64,000 nt of DNA from Nitzschia sp. pyKryTriq1 (Eukaryota > Bacillariophyta > Bacillariophyceae > Bacillariales > Bacillariaceae), in the NCBI GenBank assembly GCA_956465555.1, contig OY101129.1, positions 1 through 64,000 of the forward strand, written 5' to 3'. The position numbers and the translations under genes are program-made. Each line of letters opens with the position of its first letter. Positions within the stretch are counted from its first letter, which is position 1. Of the stretch, positions 20,701 through 30,100 are shown in pieces. A model generated the notes under the pieces. It saw only the letters and a list, made by a program, of their open reading frames with translations, was not told the origin of the DNA and did no database searches.

Positions 20701-23541
20701 TAGCAGCTCGTCCTCAAAGACCGAGGGATCCAACGTTTGTTGTTGTTGGTCTTGAAGCATACGACTAAAACGTCGTTCTGGTGTTTCGGTCCCATTGGAG
20801 CCGACTTCCAAACTGTTGTACACAAAGTTGAGAAAGAACTCCGAGTCGGTCACGAAGCCGAAAAGGTCGTTACATTGGGTCTCGTTCCCACCACTGACCA
20901 GAACGCTCAAGGTTTCGACGTAGGCCTCTTTCAGGATTTGGGCCATCTCTTCTGGTGTCAGAGAATCATCAAGCTGAATTTCCAGCAAGATGTTCGTCGC
21001 AAATGTTCTACCAAAGTCGCATTCGGTAGTGTTCCCGATACAGGTCAACGATGTTGGAAGAGCTCGCAAGATAGGGTCCAAGGCAGCAGTAACATCCGCC
21101 TCGAGGACGGCCCGTCGCGGTAGGTCGGCATCACATTCACAGGTCTGGTCTTCCATCCGACGACTTCTTCGTCGTAGGGGTACTACTCCTAGACCTTCTT
21201 CTTGTTCCGATAGTGTGCGTCGACGACCGAAACCTCCCGAGAGGGCGTTGTCGGACAAGCCTTGTTCTTCCTCAGTTGGAAAACCATAGACTTCGACAGT
21301 ATTGATGTCACAACCATAGCAGTTCATGTCGAGTTCTAGCTCGAATGGGACGCTGGTGCCATTGGCACGGAGATCGCCAACTTTGACTACTCGAGCGGCC
21401 GTGACTTGTCGATCAAAGGGATCGCATACGGTGCCTTGCAAGCTTGCGTAGGATGTAACAAATGCTGCAGCAATCTCGTTCTTGACTTCGTCCGTGAACT
21501 CCGGATTTGTCATCGTACTAGCACACGTGTACTGCAGCTCGAGGGTAATATTCTTTTTGAACAGAGGGCTGACTTCGGTAGTACAAGGATATCTGTAGAT
21601 GAAGTCGTTGGGGATCTGACGGGTCATGGTAATATTCAGACCAGTACTGGTTTCGAGAGCTGTCTCGAACTCTTCAATCTTCGGCAAGTTCACGACGATC
21701 GTCGTGTCCAAACCGCAAAAGCAATTGGACTTGGCTTCAATGTCTTCCAACTCTCGCAGTAGCAGGTCTTGGCGACTGGTACCAAACGCTGCATTTCCCA
21801 CGGCCTTCTCGAACAGGGCGCGCTTTCTCGCGCTGACCTGATTGGATAGCTGGAATAGGTCATTCCCGCAGCCTTGACAGACGCCAGAAGACAGAAGGAC
21901 TATAGGAAGCGGGCCTTGTTCTGACGCAGTAGGAGTACCAAAAGTCGGACTTGTCGTTGGGACGGGAGTGGATGTCGGCGACGAAGACTGAGTAGGGGAG
22001 GAAGATGGCGCGTCCTGGAGTAGGCGATGTCCGCCGAGACGATTTCCGGAAAGCTCGGATTCGTCGTCTTCTTCTTCAACAAGATCAGTAGAAGACGTCT
22101 CAGGCTTCATCCAAAGGCGTCTTTCCTCGTCTTGGAAGATCACCCGGACGCTCTTGAAAACACGAAATTCGCGATTGCATGTCGCTGGATCGTCGGCTGC
22201 GAAAATCGAGTTGAGAATCTCCAAGGCTGTGGCTTCCAGTTCAGCAGGAGGCAACGCTCTTGCCGCCGCTCCATCGGCAAAGGTCACCTCGATGGCAGAA
22301 TCAAAGATGGCTCCAAAATCGCAGTCGGCCACGGAAAGGTCCGGACATTCCAAGGTGGAAGAGATATTCGCCAGCCTTGCTTGGAGTTCTCCGATCACGT
22401 CCCTCTCTTGCATGGCACGGTCCGCAATGGGATCGACAGGGCAGGTACAGTTTCGTTCCTGTAGATGGCGGCTTGTTCTTCTTCGCGTGTTGTCGCTCAC
22501 CGAGGAGAGATCCAGGCCCGGGATGTCGTAGAGGCCGATATCGGCAACGTTACAGCTCTCATCATCGCTCTCCAAGCAGTACAGGGTACCGGTCACTTCG
22601 ACCTCGATTCCAAGCTTGCCTTCGTCGGTCACGGTTCCTTCGTCAACAATGGTAGCAGTGTCTACCTGACGAAAGTACGGATCGCAGTATTTGTTGGCCA
22701 GGCTGTTGAAAGAAAGGACGTAGGCGCCAGTCAGGCTGGCCTTGTCATTCTCCGAAAGCGTACCACACGCTTGATTGAGCTCGATAATGGTACGGAAGAC
22801 GAAAGGAATCGCCACTCCTCCAGGGCACGCTTGGAGGTTTCGTCCAGCAAGCAGCATGAGAGGATCCGCATCAGTAGAACTACCGTTAGCAGTTTCCTTA
22901 TCAGCAGCAATACTACTATCGAATTTGTTCGTTCCTTTACCGCCGCCGGTGGTGGGGGGAATCACAAGTCTCTCCAATCCAAGAACCGTCATCTTGTTGT
23001 TGCTGCTGCTGCCTCCTCGTCCGAGTTCCGAGTTGACCTTTTCAATGATGAGTTTGCGGACGTCGTCGTCGGTCGTAGAAGGTTGATTGGCTTCGCAATC
23101 CCTGCAGGCGAAGCCTTCGGCTTGAATAGAGAGGAGCGCCAAATCTTCTTGCTTGATGGTGGTGCTTGTAACAGTAGTAGTAGTAGCCGAGCCTGCTGCT
23201 TCATCTGTAGTACTGGTAGGATCATCTTCTTCTTTTTGGGGGTCAAGGAGAAACACAGTCACTTTATCGATTGACTCTGTGCAAGACGAGGCGGTGGAAG
23301 AAGCACCACCGCTCGAGGCCTTGAATACGTCCAAAATGACCTTTTCCACCCGAGAAATAAGATGGCGACGACTCTCCTTCAGGTCGATAACCACATTGTT
23401 GCTGCTCCCTTGAACGGAAGCTAAATACCACTTGTCCACCGGCTTGTCGCATGCTGTCTTTGAAGCCTCGATATGCGAGGTTCTATCAATCAGGCAGAGC
23501 AGCAGAAAGAAAGCTATTAGTCGCAAAAAGTCCAACCTCAT
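17740..23541 (-). CDS. Giant secreted Cys-rich modular protein, gene 2
   Basis: A single-exon frame of 1933 aa from the ATG at 23541; a further in-frame ATG at 23595 adds 18 residues but would precede the signal peptide. The N-terminus RLDFLRLIAFFLLLCLIDRTS is a clear signal peptide. A domain of about 150 residues (CDKPVDKWYLASVQ ... FACRDCEANQP) follows, then five degenerate Cys-rich modules. The C-x-C module starts lie near residues 364, 607, 801, 1039 and 1253. Each is preceded by a C-x2-C (or C-x7-C) site and a basic loop with R-x-L motifs. NxT/S sites are frequent. A Ser/Pro linker (SRSPSSSPSSAPT) leads to a C-terminal region of about 460 residues of type A, also seen in gene 1. The stop is a TAA where gene 3 has CAA, so it ends eight residues earlier than gene 3. 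No membrane anchor is visible. Likely an extracellular or cell-wall protein of unknown function. Confidence 0.85.
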   Translation of the reverse strand: MRLDFLRLIAFFLLLCLIDRTSHIEASKTACDKPVDKWYLASVQGSSNNVVIDLKESRRHLISRVEKVILDVFKASSGGASSTASSCTESIDKVTVFLLDPQKEEDDPTSTTDEAAGSATTTTVTSTTIKQEDLALLSIQAEGFACRDCEANQPSTTDDDVRKLIIEKVNSELGRGGSSSNNKMTVLGLERLVIPPTTGGGKGTNKFDSSIAADKETANGSSTDADPLMLLAGRNLQACPGGVAIPFVFRTIIELNQACGTLSENDKASLTGAYVLSFNSLANKYCDPYFRQVDTATIVDEGTVTDEGKLGIEVEVTGTLYCLESDDESCNVADIGLYDIPGLDLSSVSDNTRRRTSRHLQERNCTCPVDPIADRAMQERDVIGELQARLANISSTLECPDLSVADCDFGAIFDSAIEVTFADGAAARALPPAELEATALEILNSIFAADDPATCNREFRVFKSVRVIFQDEERRLWMKPETSSTDLVEEEDDESELSGNRLGGHRLLQDAPSSSPTQSSSPTSTPVPTTSPTFGTPTASEQGPLPIVLLSSGVCQGCGNDLFQLSNQVSARKRALFEKAVGNAAFGTSRQDLLLRELEDIEAKSNCFCGLDTTIVVNLPKIEEFETALETSTGLNITMTRQIPNDFIYRYPCTTEVSPLFKKNITLELQYTCASTMTNPEFTDEVKNEIAAAFVTSYASLQGTVCDPFDRQVTAARVVKVGDLRANGTSVPFELELDMNCYGCDINTVEVYGFPTEEEQGLSDNALSGGFGRRRTLSEQEEGLGVVPLRRRSRRMEDQTCECDADLPRRAVLEADVTAALDPILRALPTSLTCIGNTTECDFGRTFATNILLEIQLDDSLTPEEMAQILKEAYVETLSVLVSGGNETQCNDLFGFVTDSEFFLNFVYNSLEVGSNGTETPERRFSRMLQDQQQQTLDPSVFEDELLVFNVSSSPSSAPTFTPPPATAFVLLSATGVCNGCPSNFFGSNQVSNGRRMMLDSSSEFDYYHHGLTSFDPSLPRFLQIDPVTGLETTTDGPESDCYCPIGSIPFSPQLNVTSFVEDLQAKVAEKGANITIVGEPKVDLSQVNCSKPQETFTIDTLQFRFSAYQWVTLSNNVGDLQGLGNAIAAAYNSLVPKFCDEYFRNTISLTYKTGSARRVTSSTRRHNVRGRDLQQTTGCFNYVAEFSVTGLCRDCKALGSPIPLFRNSSVTRQRELNFFLDFDDLDLDGDEGHQAGYGMDERHRERRLEATTCVCDAGAQGRKSAPSLAAVQAVLKTVFGTAPWDAHPSICGLPVATEVQCPLTFTGTAPTVQFDFAYSFRRTDGQCVTAADINAISAAVVNRYNDQKRAQVPFPCDPKYNQIAMGTPVNVASVLAGGCRRRMIEGDEEAEEEEAEGDVAGLHGRRRLVTDYYIVSGLFQLWQSVLGNSQSAIDEFYVFLTAVVNPQIRSGGTYQIRAEQISRSPSSSPSSAPTGPVSCFRQADIKTITEDPQDFQTSGDYDYAKTASLPEDNNFDTIENEALKVAFFYDGKQGDTIVVKTDQGTSACDAIQFWENVGTVTDNILPCQDWEPVESLSDLALNDLDEAPGKFILEQKGTFMVLISGDCAGSIYVGLSCGDEAVGTLPITADFNDKKATIEDTSMSDWYEKGCGVDTADTTGDFVMYRVEQGEYLYFDLAPDSNTPPAFELSIIPYANAEPCGDLGCDNSIVVSSFDLFQFGTCYQKIVIPNEPSLVALRSAENSFQYRIHSGDAPCFDKEFGFLYDVKTKVENCNCGETEPCGCEIQWKTHPYSAWLGEPFGGCGTYSSEGPLQTRRSLDCDPFNMFLVCKGCSGGEISIGGEIGVFDVRFFNFDADITQATCSDFTYLGSYSCEYNSLCDVTKGDILIQVSTCSEPTEPVQIIYEPDWCSFDTFSPNDAPIVEQAPSEAPFL

Positions 23542-23595
23542 TTTGTTGTTGTGTTCTGTTGTTGCATGTTGTGTTATGCGTTGCTGTGAAAACAA

Positions 23596-23935
23596 TCATG
23601 CACGGCGCAGACATGCCTTTTTTTTATGTATTATGGGCTTGCTCGTGCTTTTTGGACATTCGGCGTCGGCGCACGGTCGGTGTTGGTTGCAAGTTTCCTT
23701 TTGGCTTGATCGTACAAAATTCGCGGTCTTGCGTCTCGACAAAAATAAGTCCCTTCATCAACATGAATGATGATGCATGCCTGAGGATCACTTTCGAACG
23801 TACATTATATGCCCCCCTGTTCTGAGGACACAAGCTTCTTCCAATGATACTGAAGGAAGATTCGAAGCTTCCGATTGCCCCATCAATGGCCCCGATCTTG
23901 GCAGTCCTGCCTGTCAGCGCGTGAGACACATGAAA
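23596..23935 (-). promoter_or_regulatory. Upstream region shared by genes 2 and 3
   Basis: This 5' flank of gene 2 is recognisably homologous to the 5' flank of gene 3 (33150-33520). Shared blocks include CTTGCTCGTGCTTTTTGGACATT, ATGCATGCCTGAGGATCACTTTCGAA (in part) and CTGTTCTGAGGACACAAGCTTCTTCCAATGATACT (in part). Conservation outside the coding region suggests promoter/5'UTR function or recent common duplication. Short upstream ATG frames occur between here and the start codon at 23541. Confidence 0.45.
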
Positions 23936-24149
23936 TAATAATCAACGCATGGGACTCCAAAGCAAATGGAGTAGAGCACTGTGGGCGTGCCAAGCCAAAA
24001 CATACACACCGGCAGCTGTCCATCACCAAGCAAAGTGGCGAGAACAAGGCGTGAGAGAGGTTGAGTCTGGTAAGAATCCACGATATTCAAGAAAGACTCT
24101 TGTCTAATCGCCAGCATACCAGTAGCGGCCAACTATTATTTGATCGTCG

Positions 24150-24285
24150 CGTACGTAGCGTGGGTAGAGTACTGGTACGGACCGGTACTGGTGTGCCAGG
24201 TACAGTACTGTACAAGTACAGCGTCTACCGGAACGGTACTGTACGTACTGTATGTACCTGTAGCGCTACCGGTCGGGCGGGGTGC
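24150..24285. other. GTAC/ACCGGT-dense palindromic cluster
   Basis: About a dozen GTAC or ACCGGT words occur within 130 bp, including GGTACAGTACTGTAC. The cluster lies in the spacer downstream of gene 3' and upstream of gene 2. It is repeated exactly in unit 2 at about 26778-26913. It is capable of several alternative hairpins. Confidence 0.5.
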
Positions 24286-24480
24286 GGCGCATGGACCGGG
24301 CTGATGTCACTTCGTTGGCGGGGACAAGCCGCCGACGTTTGCCATTATTTGCACCGTCTTCGTGATAAGTTGGGATGCTGTCACAAAGCAATCAGCAGAA
24401 GGGCGCGGGGTTGTTGTTGGTTCACTATTCGGAGCCTCATGGGGCGAGAGCAAAAGCTCCTTGCAAGGAACTCCATTAGG

Positions 24481-26212
24481 CTATGGTTTAGGCGCGGGGG
24501 TTTGTTGAAGAAAAGGAGCTTCATTGGGCGCTTGTTCAACAATAGGAGCGTCATTGGGCGCACCAAAAGGAGCTTCATTGGGCGCACCAAAAGGAGCTTC
24601 ATTGGGCGCACCAAAAGGAGCTTCATTGGGCGCACCAAAAGGAGCTTCATTGGGCGAGGAGGTGTCAAAGCTGCACAAGTCCGGCTCATAAATGATCTGA
24701 AAAGGGGCGCGATAGGCATTGATGTGGATCAGAATATCATCTTTGTCATTCGCGTCGCAGGCGTCAAGAAAACCATTGCCATAAAGGTCGCCCAGAAATA
24801 CGATGTCGCTGCAGGGGGATTGATCGATGTTTGGGACAATCGACAGTGTAACCAACGGGTCTGCGCTCTCTTGAAAAATAAAACGAAACAAACCACCACT
24901 GCATCCTTTACAGAGAAAAAACATGTTTTCATAAAAACAATCTAGGCCGCCTCCTCCCTCCACTTCAAGTCGTCGTTGAGTTCTTTCGTTGAGAGTCCCC
25001 TCCTCTTCACGTGCCGTTCTTCCCTTTTGAGTCCCTTCCTCTTCACGTCGTCGTTCTCTACCCGCCGGTCCCTCGTTACCGTCATCGCCACACCCACCGA
25101 AATACGGCAACCAAGGATTGAACGGGTGGTTTGTCCAGTCAAGCAAGCATCCTTCACATTCAGAGTCGCCGGCGCAATTGCATTGGCCGATATTAAGTTG
25201 TTCATAGACGAAACCAAGGTTTTGGTCAAAGCAAGGAGCTTCTCCACCATGAAGTCGGTACTTGAAGTTGTCAGAGGACGTGAGCGCAACTAAACTGTCG
25301 GCTGTTATGGGAACCCGTGGGCAACAAACTGTATTCAGCTCTTCACAGAAGAAGCAAAATTCGCTACTCGGAAGAATAAGCGCGTCGGCCTCGTCACAAC
25401 CGAGATCTTCACATGATTCTCCGTCATATGGGATGACAGATAACTCAAAATCGGGAAAGTTTCCGTCAGGAACGATGTCAACGTACAGCAATTCTTCGTT
25501 GTTCGGTACTACATTGTACATCACAAAGTTATCCGCGCCAAAAGTTGCGACGCATGTATCGTCGTACCAGGAAGAAAATGTGCTATCCGCGACTGGGGTA
25601 TCATTGTCTTCAAAATTCGCCCCCGCTTCCATGGGGAAGCCAGTCTTTGCCTCGTCTCCGCAAGAAAGCCCAACGTAAATAGAGCCAGCGCAATCGCCAG
25701 ATATGAGAACCATAAAGGTGCCTTTCTGTTCCAAAACGAATTTTCCTGGTGCCTCGTCCAGATCGTTCAGAGCCAAATCCGAAAGACTTTCGACTGGCTC
25801 CCAATCTTGGCACGGCAATATGTTGTCTGTTGCTGTCCCGACATTCTCCCACAATTGAATCGCATCGCACGCACTGGTACCCTGATCCGTTTTGACAACG
25901 ATCGTATCACCTTGTTTGCCGTCGTAAAAAAAAGCAACCTTCAGCGCATCATTCTCGATGATGTCGAACTTGTTATCCTCCGGAAGACTGGCAGTTTTGG
26001 TGTACTCATAATCACCGGATGTTTCAAAGTCTTGTGGGTCTTCAGTTATCGTCTCGATATCAGCTTCCAGAAAACAAGATAATGGCCCCGTCGGAGCTGA
26101 ACTGGGAGACGAGCTGGGCGACCGAGAAAGTTGTTCGGCGCGGATCTGATAGGTTCCACCAGTCCTAATTTGAGGGTTCACCGCCGTCGTCAAAAAGAAA
26201 TAAAACTCATCG
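24481..26212 (-). pseudogene. 5'-truncated copy of gene 3 (gene 3')
   Basis: Encodes the same last 577 residues as gene 3 (from DEFYFFLTTAVNPQIR to the tail QQTPAPKP), including the type B C-terminal module and the 8-residue NEAPFGAP repeats. It lacks signal peptide and all N-terminal modules. The open frame extends into unit 2 to 26370, but that extension is a translation of the gene 2 upstream region and opens with TTG. No in-frame ATG occurs until the internal Met of GTFMVLISG. A duplicated gene 2 5' flank lies directly upstream, so it could be transcribed. Secretion is not expected. It could alternatively be an assembly duplication. Confidence 0.8.
24548..24658. repeat. 24-bp coding minisatellite in gene 3'
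   Basis: Units of GGAGCTTCATTGGGCGCACC plus AAAA repeat about four to five times, encoding tandem N-E-A-P-F-G-A-P on the minus strand. The same array is in gene 3. Gene 2 has only the flanking unit, so the copy number differs between paralogues. Confidence 0.85.
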
Positions 26213-26565
26213 CTGTGAAAACAATCATGCACGGCGCAGACATGCCTTTTTTTATGTATTATGGGCTTGCTCGTGCTTTTTGGACATTCGGCGTCGGCGC
26301 ACGGTCGGTGTTGGTTGCAAGTTTCCTTTTGGCTTGATCGTACAAAATTCGCGGTCTTGCGTCTCGACAAAAATAAGTCCCTTCATCAACATGAATGATG
26401 ATGCATGCCTGAGGATCACTTTCGAACGTACATTATATGCCCCCCTGTTCTGAGGACACAAGCTTCTTCCAATGATACTGAAGGAAGATTCGAAGCTTCC
26501 GATTGCCCCATCAATGGCCCCGATCTTGGCAGTCCTGCCTGTCAGCGCGTGAGACACATGAAATA
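26213..26565 (-). promoter_or_regulatory. Duplicated gene 2 upstream region, now before gene 3'
   Basis: Copy of the gene 2 5' flank, in the same orientation, placed directly upstream of the truncated gene 3' by the tandem duplication. On the minus strand the copied part ends ...GATTGTTTTCACAG, which also resembles a splice acceptor, and is joined to CGATGAGTTTTATTTC of gene 3. Whether it drives transcription cannot be seen from sequence. Confidence 0.4.
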
Positions 26566-27108
26566 ATAATCAACGCATGGGACTCCAAAGCAAATGGAGT
26601 AGAGCACTGTGGGCGTGCCAAGCCAAAACATACACACCGGCAGCTGTCCATCACCAAGCAAAGTGGCGAGAACAAGGCGTGAGAGAGGTTGAGTCTGGTA
26701 AGAATCCACGATATTCAAGAAAGACTCTTGTCTAATCGCCAGCATACCAGTAGCGGCCAACTATTATTTGATCGTCGCGTACGTAGCGTGGGTAGAGTAC
26801 TGGTACGGACCGGTACTGGTGTGCCAGGTACAGTACTGTACAAGTACAGCGTCTACCGGAACGGTACTGTACGTACTGTATGTACCTGTAGCGCTACCGG
26901 TCGGGCGGGGTGCGGCGCATGGACCGGGCTGATGTCACTTCGTTGGCGGGGACAAGCCGCCGACGTTTGCCATTATTTGCACCGTCTTCGTGATAAGTTG
27001 GGATGCTGTCACAAAGCAATCAGCAGAAGGGCGCGGGGTTGTTGTTGGTTCACTATTCGGAGCCTCATGGGGCGAGAGCAAAAGCTCCTTGCAAGGAACT
27101 CCATTAGG

Positions 27109-30100
27109 CTATGGTTTAGGCGCGGGGGTTTGTTGAAGAAAAGGAGCTTCATTGGGCGCTTGTTCAACAATAGGAGCGTCATTGGGCGCACCAAAAGGAG
27201 CTTCATTGGGCGCACCAAAAGGAGCTTCATTGGGCGCACCAAAAGGAGCTTCATTGGGCGCACCAAAAGGAGCTTCATTGGGCGAGGAGGTGTCAAAGCT
27301 GCACAAGTCCGGCTCATAAATGATCTGAAAAGGGGCGCGATAGGCATTGATGTGGATCAGAATATCATCTTTGTCATTCGCGTCGCAGGCGTCAAGAAAA
27401 CCATTGCCATAAAGGTCGCCCAGAAATACGATGTCGCTGCAGGGGGATTGATCGATGTTTGGGACAATCGACAGTGTAACCAACGGGTCTGCGCTCTCTT
27501 GAAAAATAAAACGAAACAAACCACCACTGCATCCTTTACAGAGAAAAAACATGTTTTCATAAAAACAATCTAGGCCGCCTCCTCCCTCCACTTCAAGTCG
27601 TCGTTGAGTTCTTTCGTTGAGAGTCCCCTCCTCTTCACGTGCCGTTCTTCCCTTTTGAGTCCCTTCCTCTTCACGTCGTCGTTCTCTACCCGCCGGTCCC
27701 TCGTTACCGTCATCGCCACACCCACCGAAATACGGCAACCAAGGATTGAACGGGTGGTTTGTCCAGTCAAGCAAGCATCCTTCACATTCAGAGTCGCCGG
27801 CGCAATTGCATTGGCCGATATTAAGTTGTTCATAGACGAAACCAAGGTTTTGGTCAAAGCAAGGAGCTTCTCCACCATGAAGTCGGTACTTGAAGTTGTC
27901 AGAGGACGTGAGCGCAACTAAACTGTCGGCTGTTATGGGAACCCGTGGGCAACAAACTGTATTCAGCTCTTCACAGAAGAAGCAAAATTCGCTACTCGGA
28001 AGAATAAGCGCGTCGGCCTCGTCACAACCGAGATCTTCACATGATTCTCCGTCATATGGGATGACAGATAACTCAAAATCGGGAAAGTTTCCGTCAGGAA
28101 CGATGTCAACGTACAGCAATTCTTCGTTGTTCGGTACTACATTGTACATCACAAAGTTATCCGCGCCAAAAGTTGCGACGCATGTATCGTCGTACCAGGA
28201 AGAAAATGTGCTATCCGCGACTGGGGTATCATTGTCTTCAAAATTCGCCCCCGCTTCCATGGGGAAGCCAGTCTTTGCCTCGTCTCCGCAAGAAAGCCCA
28301 ACGTAAATAGAGCCAGCGCAATCGCCAGATATGAGAACCATAAAGGTGCCTTTCTGTTCCAAAACGAATTTTCCTGGTGCCTCGTCCAGATCGTTCAGAG
28401 CCAAATCCGAAAGACTTTCGACTGGCTCCCAATCTTGGCACGGCAATATGTTGTCTGTTGCTGTCCCGACATTCTCCCACAATTGAATCGCATCGCACGC
28501 ACTGGTACCCTGATCCGTTTTGACAACGATCGTATCACCTTGTTTGCCGTCGTAAAAAAAAGCAACCTTCAGCGCATCATTCTCGATGATGTCGAACTTG
28601 TTATCCTCCGGAAGACTGGCAGTTTTGGTGTACTCATAATCACCGGATGTTTCAAAGTCTTGTGGGTCTTCAGTTATCGTCTCGATATCAGCTTCCAGAA
28701 AACAAGATAATGGCCCCGTCGGAGCTGAACTGGGAGACGAGCTGGGCGACCGAGAAAGTTGTTCGGCGCGGATCTGATAGGTTCCACCAGTCCTAATTTG
28801 AGGGTTCACCGCCGTCGTCAAAAAGAAATAAAACTCATCGATCGCGCTCTGCGAATTACCCAGTACTGACTGCCACAGCTGAAAAAGTCCACTCACAGTA
28901 TAGTAGTCAGTGACGAGTCGTCTACGCCCATGCAGACCGGCCACATCGCCTTCTGCTTCTTCTTCTTCGTCGTCTTCTATCATGCGACGACGACAACCCC
29001 CCGCGAGAATGGACGCCACATTCACGGGTGTGCCCATCGCGATCTGGTTGTATTTCGGATCGCAAGGAAAGGGAACCTGAGCGCGTTTCTGATCATTGTA
29101 CCTGTTCACAACAGCCGCGCTTATGGCATCGATATCACCGGCAGTCACGCATTGCCCGTCCGTACGTCGGAAAGAGTATGAGAAATCGAATTGCACAGTC
29201 GGTGCTGTTCCTGTGAAAGTAGCTGGGCACTGAACCTCAGTCGCAACGGGCAAGCCGCAGATGGATGGATGTGCATCCCATGGAGCGGTACCAAAGACAG
29301 TTTTCAACACAGCCTGTACTGCCGCAAGACTAGGGGCGCTCTTTCGACCTTGTGCACCAGCATCACAAACGCACGTCGTCGCTTCAAGTCGGCGTTCACG
29401 ATGACGCTCATCCATTCCATAGCCAGCTTGGTGACCCTCGTCGCCGTCCAAGTCAAGGTCGTCGAAATCGAGGGAAAATTCTAGTTGTCTCTGCCTGGTG
29501 ACACTGCTATTTCCAAAGAGGGGGATAGGACTGCCAAGGGCTTTGCAGTCTCTACATAGGCCAGTCACACTGAATTCGGCAACATAGTTGAAGCATCCAG
29601 TAGTTTGCTGTAATTCACGACCGCGGACGTTATGTCTTCGAGTGCTACCGGTGACCCGTCTAGCCGAACCAGTCTTGTACGTCAGCGAAATGGTGTTGCG
29701 AAAGTACTCGTCGCATAATTGTTGAGCAAGACTGTTGTAGGCGGCCGCGATCGCGTTTCCTAGCCCTTGAAGGTCGCCAACATTGTTCGATAACGTGACC
29801 CATTGGTAGGCCGAAAATCTAAATTGCAGAGTATCAATTGTAAAGAGTTCTTGGGGCTTGGAGCAATTCACTTGACTCAGATCGACCTTCGGTTCACCGA
29901 CAATCGTGATATTCGCGCTCTTTTCGGCGACTTTCGCTTGAACGTCCTCGACGAATGAAGTTACATTCAGTTGGGGAGAGAAAGGGATGGATCCGATCGG
30001 GCAGTAGCAATCCGACTCTGGACCATCCGTCGTCGTCTCGAGACCAGTGACAGGGTCGATTTGTAAGAAACGAGGAAGACTCGGATCAAACGATGTCAAA

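Larger units (their letters stand above)
23584..26212. repeat. Tandem duplication, unit 1 (2629 bp)
   Basis: Unit 1 starts CTGTGAAAAC at 23584 and ends ...AAACTCATCG at 26212. Unit 2 has the same ends at 26213-28840. The only difference I found is one base in a T run near 23610. On the minus strand each unit carries, in order, the 3' third of gene 3, an intergenic spacer and the upstream region of gene 2. The junction shares at most one base of microhomology. Confidence 0.95.
26213..28840. repeat. Tandem duplication, unit 2 (2628 bp)
   Basis: Second copy of the 23584-26212 unit. It contains a second gene 2 upstream region (26213-26565), the GTAC-dense spacer and the genuine 3' third of gene 3 (27109-28840). 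Sequence then continues into the rest of gene 3 at ATCGCGCTCTGCG. Every six-frame reading in unit 2 matches unit 1, so the duplication is very recent or artefactual. Confidence 0.95.

Noticed and set aside
22465-23274. Long plus-strand frame (269 codons) and similar frames at 32053-32871, 12290-12727 and 19159-19893
   Set aside because: They lie antisense to the giant genes, repeat at the same relative places in each paralogue and have no domain; they are shadows of the real minus-strand frames.
24061-24945. 294-codon plus-strand frame, repeated at 26689-27573
   Set aside because: Spans spacer and the antisense of gene 3' and gene 3; its tandem RSFIGRTK repeats are the complement of the NEAPFGAP minisatellite.
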